A stretch of DNA of 64,000 nucleotides from Nocardia sp. SYP-A9097. Its GTDB lineage: Bacteria > Actinomycetota > Actinomycetes > Mycobacteriales > Mycobacteriaceae. Below the pieces are notes generated by a model, which worked only from the letters and a program-made list of their open reading frames with translations, was not told the DNA's origin and did not search any database. Shown here piece after piece: positions 58,797-64,000 of the stretch. Position 1 is the first letter of the stretch. The number at the start of each line of letters is the position of its first letter. The position numbers and the translations under genes are program-made. The stretch spans positions 1 to 64,000 of the forward strand of contig NZ_WJIC01000024.1 in NCBI RefSeq assembly GCF_009649815.1, given 5' to 3'.

Positions 58797-60137
58797 ATGG
58801 ACCGTCAGAAGGAATTCGTCCTCCGCACGCTCGAAGAGCGCGACATTCGTTTCGTGCGTCTCTGGTTCACCGATGTGCTGGGCTATCTCAAGTCCGTAGC
58901 CATCGCGCCCGCCGAGCTAGAGGGCGCTTTCGAAGAGGGCATCGGCTTCGACGGTTCGGCCATCGAGGGGTTTGCCCGGGTGTCCGAGGCCGACATGGTG
59001 GCCAGGCCGGACCCGTCCACCTTCCAGGTGCTGCCGTGGTCCACCTCCAAGGGGCATCAGCACTCCGCGCGCATGTTCTGCGATATCGCCATGCCGGACG
59101 GTTCACCGTCCTGGGCGGATCCGCGGCACGTGCTGCGCCGGCAGTTGAACAAGGCCGCGGACCTGGGCTTCAGCTGCTATGTGCACCCGGAGATCGAATT
59201 CTTCCTGCTCAAGCCCGGACCGCATGACGGTTCCACCCCGATCCCGGTGGATCAGGGCGGGTTCTTCGACCAGGCCGTGCACGACGAGGCCCCCAACTTC
59301 CGCCGGCATGCCATCGACTCGCTGGAGTCCATGGGTATTTCGGTCGAGTTCAGCCATCACGAGGGCGCGCCGGGGCAGCAGGAGATCGACCTGCGCTACG
59401 CCGACGCGCTGTCCATGGCCGACAACGTGATGACCTTCCGCTACCTGATCAAGGAAGTGGCCATCGACGAAGGCGTGCGGGCGTCGTTCATGCCCAAGCC
59501 GTTCGCCGATCACCCGGGTTCGGCCATGCACACGCATATGTCGCTGTTCGAGGGCGAGCAGAACGCCTTCCACGATCCCGATGACCCGATCAACCTGTCC
59601 GAGACCGCGCGGGCGTTCATCGCCGGCATTCTCGAGCACGCGCACGAGATCAGCGCGGTGACCAACCAGTGGGTGAACTCGTACAAGCGACTCATCCACG
59701 GTGGTGAAGCGCCGACCGCCGCGTCCTGGGGTCGCTCGAACCGCTCTGCGCTGGTTCGTGTTCCGATGTACACGCCGAACAAGTCGTCGTCGCGTCGTGT
59801 CGAGGTTCGCAGCCCCGACAGTGCCTGCAACCCGTACCTGGCCTTCGCGGTGATACTGGCCGCCGGTCTGCGCGGTATCGAAAAGGGCTACACCCTGCCG
59901 CCCGAGGCCGAGGACGACGTGTGGTCGCTGACCGCCGCCGAGCGTCGCGCCATGGGTTTCCGCGAACTCCCGGCCAGCCTGGACGAGGCGCTCAAGAACA
60001 TGGAGAAGTCCGAACTGGTCGCCGAGACTTTGGGCGAGCACGTCTTCGACTTCTTCCTGCGCAACAAGCGCCGCGAATGGGCCGGTTACCGCAACCAGGT
60101 CACCCCTTACGAGCTGAAGGAATACCTGGGGCTGTAA
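58797..60137 (+). CDS. glnA2: glutamine synthetase, GlnA2 type
   Basis: A 446-residue type I-alpha/beta glutamine synthetase like Rv2222c: glutamate plus ammonia plus ATP to glutamine. It has GIGFDGSAIEGFARVSEADM, FMPKPFADHPGSAMHTHMSL, the ATP-site VNSYKRLIHGGEAPTAASWG, and VRSPDSACNPYLAFAVILAA. A Tyr near residue 365 precedes LPPEAEDD, at the position of the adenylylation Tyr of GlnA enzymes, and glnE is the next gene. Whether it is adenylylated is not known. The ATG lies downstream of a GlnR-like box. A large hairpin follows. Confidence 0.93.
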   Translation: MDRQKEFVLRTLEERDIRFVRLWFTDVLGYLKSVAIAPAELEGAFEEGIGFDGSAIEGFARVSEADMVARPDPSTFQVLPWSTSKGHQHSARMFCDIAMPDGSPSWADPRHVLRRQLNKAADLGFSCYVHPEIEFFLLKPGPHDGSTPIPVDQGGFFDQAVHDEAPNFRRHAIDSLESMGISVEFSHHEGAPGQQEIDLRYADALSMADNVMTFRYLIKEVAIDEGVRASFMPKPFADHPGSAMHTHMSLFEGEQNAFHDPDDPINLSETARAFIAGILEHAHEISAVTNQWVNSYKRLIHGGEAPTAASWGRSNRSALVRVPMYTPNKSSSRRVEVRSPDSACNPYLAFAVILAAGLRGIEKGYTLPPEAEDDVWSLTAAERRAMGFRELPASLDEALKNMEKSELVAETLGEHVFDFFLRNKRREWAGYRNQVTPYELKEYLGL

Positions 60138-60165
60138 TTTCTGCCCTCCGCTTCGCTCCGTGCGG

Positions 60166-60260
60166 GGTTCGCGGCCCTGGAGTCCCGGTTCTTCCCTCCC
60201 TCCGCTCCTCCGCTTCGCTCCCCCGCTCCACTCAGTCCAGAACCGGGACGGCCGCGAACC
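60166..60260. repeat. long two-block inverted repeat between glnA2 and glnE
   Basis: GGTTCGCGGCC (60166-60176) and GTCCCGGTTCT (60182-60192) pair with AGAACCGGGAC (60239-60249) and GGCCGCGAACC (60250-60260). Five bases bulge on the 5' side. The 46-base loop is strongly C/T-rich (CCCTCCCTCCGCTCCTCCGC and more). It may end glnA2 transcription or act as a processing or attenuation site before glnE. Confidence 0.75.
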
Positions 60261-60382
60261 TTCAGGTTGATGACTGGGGTGGGGCTCGGTGGGGCGGAGG
60301 TTGGGCGGCGAGCGCGTAACTATGTCCGGTATCGGAGGGTTCGCGCGTACGGCTACGGAATGTGACATGTAATTTGAATGAC

Positions 60383-63379
60383 ATGGTCCGGCCACCGACG
60401 ACCCGCTCCGCTGTCCCCGGCGTCGGACGGCTCGGTTTACTCGAGCCGTCGGCCGCCAATGCGCTTCGAGAGTTGGCGTGGGACAACGTCGAGAGCGTTC
60501 CCCTGCTGTGGGCGCTGTCGCGCTCACCCGACGCCGACCTGGCATTGCTGACACTCATGCGGCTGCGGGAGCAGCTCGGAAGTGATTGGGGTGCGCTGGA
60601 TTCGGCGCTGCGGAGCAGTGCCTCGCTGCGCGGGCGGCTACTCGCGCTGATCGGGTCGTCGAGCGCGTTCGGTGACCATCTGGTGGCCGATCCGGGTTGC
60701 TGGCGATTGCTGCTGCGGCCCGAATTGCCCTCGCGGGACCAGGTGCTCACCTCCATGCTCGACGCCGTCCACGCGACGCCGGAGACCGGGCCCAATGCCG
60801 GGCCCATGCTGTTCCGCGCCGGAATCGGCGGGCCGGAGGCAGTCGCGCTGCTGCGCAAGCGGTATCGCGATGAGCTCATGCTGCTGGCGGCCATCGACCT
60901 GGCCGCCACCGTCGAGAACGAACCGGTACTGCCGTACCAGCAGGTCGGCTGGCATCTCACCGATCTCGCCGACGCGGCCTTGACCGCGGCGCTGTCGGTG
61001 GCCGTCGCCCGGGTGTGCACCGATCGCGAGGTGCCGTCGCGACTGGCGGTCATCGCCATGGGCAAATGCGGTGCGCGGGAACTGAATTACGTCTCCGACG
61101 TGGATGTCATCTTCGTCGCCGAACCCGCCGACACCACCTCCACCCGGCTCGCCGCGGAAATGATGAGTGTCGGCGGGGCCGCGTTCTTCGATGTGGACGC
61201 GGCACTGCGACCCGAGGGCAAGGCCGGTGCGCTGGTGCGCACCTTGGAATCACATATCGCCTACTACAAGCGCTGGGCGCGCACCTGGGAATTCCAGGCG
61301 CTGCTCAAAATGCGGCCCGCCACAGGCGATCTCGAGCTCGGACAGCAGTATCGGCAAGCACTCATGCCGATGGTGTGGGCGGCGTCGGAGCGACCCGACT
61401 TCGTCACCGATGTACAGGCCATGCGCCGCCGCGTCGAAGATCTCGTACCCGCCGATATGCGCGAGCGCGAACTCAAACTCGGGCACGGCAGTCTGCGCGA
61501 TGTCGAATTCGCCGTGCAGCTACTGCAATTGGTGCACGGCAAGGCCGATGAGGCACTGCACACGCAGGGCACCGTCGAATCGCTGGGCGCCCTCGCCGCA
61601 CGCGGCTATGTCGGCCGTGACGATGCCGCGAATCTGACCGCCTCCTATGAGTTTCTGCGCCTGCTCGAGCATCGACTGCAATTGCAGCGGCTCAAGCGTA
61701 CGCACACCCTGCCCGCGTCCGAGGACGAAGAGGGCATGCGCTGGCTGGCGCGCGCCGCACATATGCGGCCCGACGGTCGCCAGGACGCGGTCGGGGTGCT
61801 CACCAGCGAGATTCGCCGCAATGCGGTGCGGGTGCGGCGACTACACGCCAAGCTCTTCTACCGTCCGCTGCTGGAATCTGTTGCGCGCCTTGACGCGGAC
61901 TCGCTACGCCTGAGCCCCGCAGCGGCCGTGCGACAGTTGGCGGCGCTGGGTTATGTTGCACCGGAGAACGCGCTCGGGCATCTGAAGGCGCTCACCGGTG
62001 AGGTCGGGCGCAAGGGGCGCATTCAAGCGCTGCTGCTGCCGACGCTGCTCGAATGGCTCGGGGAGACACCGAATCCCGATGCCGGACTGCTCGCGTATCG
62101 GCGGGTGTCCGAGGGCCTGGACAATGAGATCTGGTTCCTGCGCGAACTCCGCGACGAAGGTGCCATCGCCCAGCGGTTGATGATCGTGCTCGGCTCCTCG
62201 GCGTACCTGCCGGATCTGCTGATCAACGCGCCCGAGACCATTCGCATGTATGCCGACGGACCGACCGGGCCGCTCCTGCTGGCCCCCGCCATCGGTGATG
62301 TGGCGCGCGGAATCCTTTCCGGCGCAGGACGTTACGACGATCCCAAGCGTGCGGTCGCCACCGCGCGCTCGCTGCGGCGTCATGAACTCGCGCGGATCGC
62401 CTCCGCCGATGTGCTCGGGATGCTCGACGTGCCGCAGGTGTGTGAGGCGCTGTCCTCGGTGTGGATCGCGACGCTGGAAGCCGCGCTACAGGCCGTGATT
62501 CGGGCCGGCGGCCCGCAGCCCGCAGATTTCGCGGTCATCGGTATGGGCCGCCTCGGCGGTATGGAACTCGGCTACGGCTCCGACGCGGATGTCCTGTTCG
62601 TCTGCGATCCGCGCCCCGGCGTGGACGAAACCGTCGCGGTGAAATGGGCTATCGGCGTAGCCGAACAGGTCCAGCGCCTGCTGGGCGCGCCGAGCACCGA
62701 CCCGCCCCTGCAGGTCGATGCGGGCCTGCGTCCCGAAGGCCGCAATGGTGCGCTGGTCCGCACCCTCGCCGCGTATGCCGCCTACTACAAACAGTGGGCC
62801 CAACCCTGGGAAGTCCAGGCGCTACTACGTGCCCGCCAGGTAGCCGGTGACCCCGAACTGGGCGTCCGCTTCCTGCACACCGTCGACCCCGTCCGCTACC
62901 CGGACGGCGGTATGTCCCCCGAAGGTGTCCGCGAAATCCGCCGCATCAAGGCCCGCGTGGACGCGGAACGTCTTCCGCGAGGCGCGAATCCGGCCACCCA
63001 CACCAAACTCGGCCGCGGCGGCCTGGCCGACATCGAATGGACAGTTCAACTCCTGCAACTCCAGCACGCCCACGAGGTCCCCGCCCTGCACAACACCTCA
63101 ACCCTGCAATCCCTGGACGCCATCGACGCCGCCGACCTGGTGGACCCCGCCGACATAGCCCTGCTCCGCGACGCCTGGCTCACCGCCACCAAAGCCCGCA
63201 ACGCCCTGGTCCTGGTCCGAGGCAAACCCGCCGACCAACTCCCCGGCCCCGGCCTGCTCCTCTCCGCGGTAGCCCGAGTAGCCGGCTGGCCCAACGACGA
63301 CGGCAGCGAATTCCTCGACAACTACATGCGCGTAACCCGCCGAGCCAAAACAGTCGTAGAACGAGTCTTCGGCGGCTGA
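60383..63379 (+). CDS. glnE: glutamine synthetase adenylyltransferase
   Basis: A 998-residue bifunctional enzyme that adenylylates and deadenylylates glutamine synthetase. The N-terminal nucleotidyltransferase domain has KCGARELNYVSDVDVIFVAE, and the C-terminal one has RLGGMELGYGSDADVLFVCD; each is followed by a helical GlnD_UR_UTase region (RELKLGHGSLRDVEFAVQLL, TKLGRGGLADIEWTVQLLQL). Its length is normal for actinobacteria. The ATG at 60383 is chosen; a GTG at 60362 is open. It is separated from glnA2 by a large inverted repeat and ends at a hairpin. In M. tuberculosis glnE is essential. Confidence 0.96.
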   Translation: MVRPPTTRSAVPGVGRLGLLEPSAANALRELAWDNVESVPLLWALSRSPDADLALLTLMRLREQLGSDWGALDSALRSSASLRGRLLALIGSSSAFGDHLVADPGCWRLLLRPELPSRDQVLTSMLDAVHATPETGPNAGPMLFRAGIGGPEAVALLRKRYRDELMLLAAIDLAATVENEPVLPYQQVGWHLTDLADAALTAALSVAVARVCTDREVPSRLAVIAMGKCGARELNYVSDVDVIFVAEPADTTSTRLAAEMMSVGGAAFFDVDAALRPEGKAGALVRTLESHIAYYKRWARTWEFQALLKMRPATGDLELGQQYRQALMPMVWAASERPDFVTDVQAMRRRVEDLVPADMRERELKLGHGSLRDVEFAVQLLQLVHGKADEALHTQGTVESLGALAARGYVGRDDAANLTASYEFLRLLEHRLQLQRLKRTHTLPASEDEEGMRWLARAAHMRPDGRQDAVGVLTSEIRRNAVRVRRLHAKLFYRPLLESVARLDADSLRLSPAAAVRQLAALGYVAPENALGHLKALTGEVGRKGRIQALLLPTLLEWLGETPNPDAGLLAYRRVSEGLDNEIWFLRELRDEGAIAQRLMIVLGSSAYLPDLLINAPETIRMYADGPTGPLLLAPAIGDVARGILSGAGRYDDPKRAVATARSLRRHELARIASADVLGMLDVPQVCEALSSVWIATLEAALQAVIRAGGPQPADFAVIGMGRLGGMELGYGSDADVLFVCDPRPGVDETVAVKWAIGVAEQVQRLLGAPSTDPPLQVDAGLRPEGRNGALVRTLAAYAAYYKQWAQPWEVQALLRARQVAGDPELGVRFLHTVDPVRYPDGGMSPEGVREIRRIKARVDAERLPRGANPATHTKLGRGGLADIEWTVQLLQLQHAHEVPALHNTSTLQSLDAIDAADLVDPADIALLRDAWLTATKARNALVLVRGKPADQLPGPGLLLSAVARVAGWPNDDGSEFLDNYMRVTRRAKTVVERVFGG

Positions 63380-63389
63380 CCCCCGATAG

Positions 63390-63410
63390 CCGTAGCCGAT
63401 CGGGCTACGG
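63390..63410 (+). terminator. hairpin after glnE
   Basis: CCGTAGCC pairs with GGCTACGG around a five-base loop, 11 bases after the stop. No T-run. Confidence 0.6.
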
Positions 63411-63480
63411 AATGTAGGGGCAGGCGGGGCAATCCATACGAATCGTCGCCCGTGTGGACCGGGTGGCCGCACTAGGCTCG

Positions 63481-63855
63481 ATGATCATGAGCGCCCCTGA
63501 TCAGCTGATTCCGAGCTTCGCCCTGCACGTTCCCGACGCCGAGTTGACCTCGGATCCGCTCGACCCCGCCCAGATTGTCTCCGGTTCACCTGAGGTTTCC
63601 GGGAAGGTGCTGTGGGAGTCCGGTGATGGGACTCGGACGCATGGGATCTGGCAGATTACGCCCGGGGTGGTTACCGATACCGAGGCTGATGAGTTGTTTG
63701 TGGTGTTGTGGGGGCGGGCCACTGTGGAGATCGAAGGGGGTTCGACGCTGGAGTTGGGGGCGGGGGATGTGTGTGTGCTTCGGGAAGGGGATCGGACTAC
63801 CTGGACGGTGCATGAGACGTTGCGGAAGGTTTATTCGATTACTTCTCACGAATAG
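63481..63855 (+). CDS. small cupin-domain protein
   Basis: A 124-residue single-domain cupin (Cupin_3/DUF861 type): KVLWESGDGTRTHGIWQITP, VTDTEADELFVVLWGRATVE, LELGAGDVCVLREGDRTTWT, and VHETLRKVYSI. The metal residues are partly as usual (Glu/His replaced at places), so it may be non-enzymatic. A second ATG at 63487 is possible. It stands alone after glnE. Family members often bind a small ligand or belong to ureidoglycolate-like enzymes; the role is unknown. Confidence 0.8.
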   Translation: MIMSAPDQLIPSFALHVPDAELTSDPLDPAQIVSGSPEVSGKVLWESGDGTRTHGIWQITPGVVTDTEADELFVVLWGRATVEIEGGSTLELGAGDVCVLREGDRTTWTVHETLRKVYSITSHE

Positions 63856-63861
63856 TCGAAT

Positions 63862-64000
63862 TCACCTGGGGGACAGGGTGATCAGGGTACCGATGGCGGC
63901 TGCTAGATCTGCTGTTGAGCATGGGCGGACCGCGAGTGTGTTCGCGGTTGTGCGGTAGAGGTAGCGGCCGTCGTCAGGGATGTCGAACCAGCTCAGGAAT
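63862..64000 (-). CDS. C-terminal end of a gene running off the window, perhaps EspG-like
   Basis: The minus-strand frame entering from the right edge ends in TGA at 63862-63864 and encodes 45 residues (FLSWFDIPDDGRYLYRTTAN, TLAVRPCSTADLAAAIGTL). This resembles the end of ESX-secretion-associated EspG proteins, which close with GRYL and a DLxxAL helix, but the piece is too short to be sure. It is convergent with the cupin gene. Confidence 0.4.
   Translation of the reverse strand, partial: FLSWFDIPDDGRYLYRTTANTLAVRPCSTADLAAAIGTLITLSPR

Overview
The window is high-GC actinobacterial chromosome, most likely Nocardia or a close mycolic-acid relative. The reasons are an antigen-85-type mycolyltransferase homologue, a cutinase-like esterase, an Mce-associated type protein, a SigJ-type sigma factor, GTG/TTG starts with leaderless-looking promoters, and a right-hand half with the gene content and order of the mycobacterial Rv2221c-Rv2236c segment (glnE, glnA2, Hip1-type hydrolase, panB, RNase H/phosphatase, zinc-ribbon protein, Nif3, CobC-like, low-molecular-weight phosphatase, SURF1, cobD). 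Identification is by reading motifs; no database search was run.

Layout. 1-12 kb is an accessory region. It has an IS5-type transposase tail, a beta-trefoil protein resembling I66 protease inhibitors, a methyltransferase, a TetR pair, a P-loop kinase, two small membrane proteins, an HTH/MarR regulator divergent from an alpha/beta hydrolase, an orphan colicin-type immunity protein, a TenA enzyme, a frameshifted gene, and a Scr1/DUF397 pair that lacks its HTH. Seven clear copies (and a weak eighth) of a decayed 60-90 nt intergenic repeat lie in the first 8.5 kb, and one gene end is duplicated 4 kb away as a broken fragment. 12-23.6 kb holds a HAD hydrolase, an HxlR regulator, a DLH-like hydrolase, a secreted repeat protein, a PaaX-aidB-fadD-P450 lipid/aromatic block, and three secreted proteins.

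23.9-24.3 kb is the most unusual stretch. Two adjacent minus-strand tRNA-like loci have their halves in reversed (circularly permuted) order. Each has a 3' half with a canonical T arm, a 4-5 nt spacer, and then a 5' half whose seven acceptor bases pair perfectly with it. Flanking sequences can form 7 and 10 bp terminal helices.

24.3-39 kb holds a DUF7873-like protein, a lipoprotein, a HugZ-type flavoprotein, 6-phosphogluconate dehydrogenase, a thioesterase, a SanA/YdcF protein, a lipoprotein-GDSL esterase-acyltransferase operon, a TetR regulator, a gamma-carbonic anhydrase with a GlxA regulator, a UlaG-like MBL protein, alanine dehydrogenase and a SigJ-like sigma factor.

39-64 kb is conserved core: cobD, SURF1, a phosphatase, a CobC-like aminotransferase, Nif3, OsmC, a zinc-ribbon coiled coil, RNase H/phosphatase, an alpha/beta hydrolase, rnpB (RNase P RNA), an SPFH protein with a micro-protein, an RNB ribonuclease, a YqhA membrane protein, a CHAD protein, proline iminopeptidase, panB, a Hip1-like hydrolase, glnA2, glnE, a cupin, and the tail of a possible EspG-like gene. 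Strong hairpins separate most convergent pairs.
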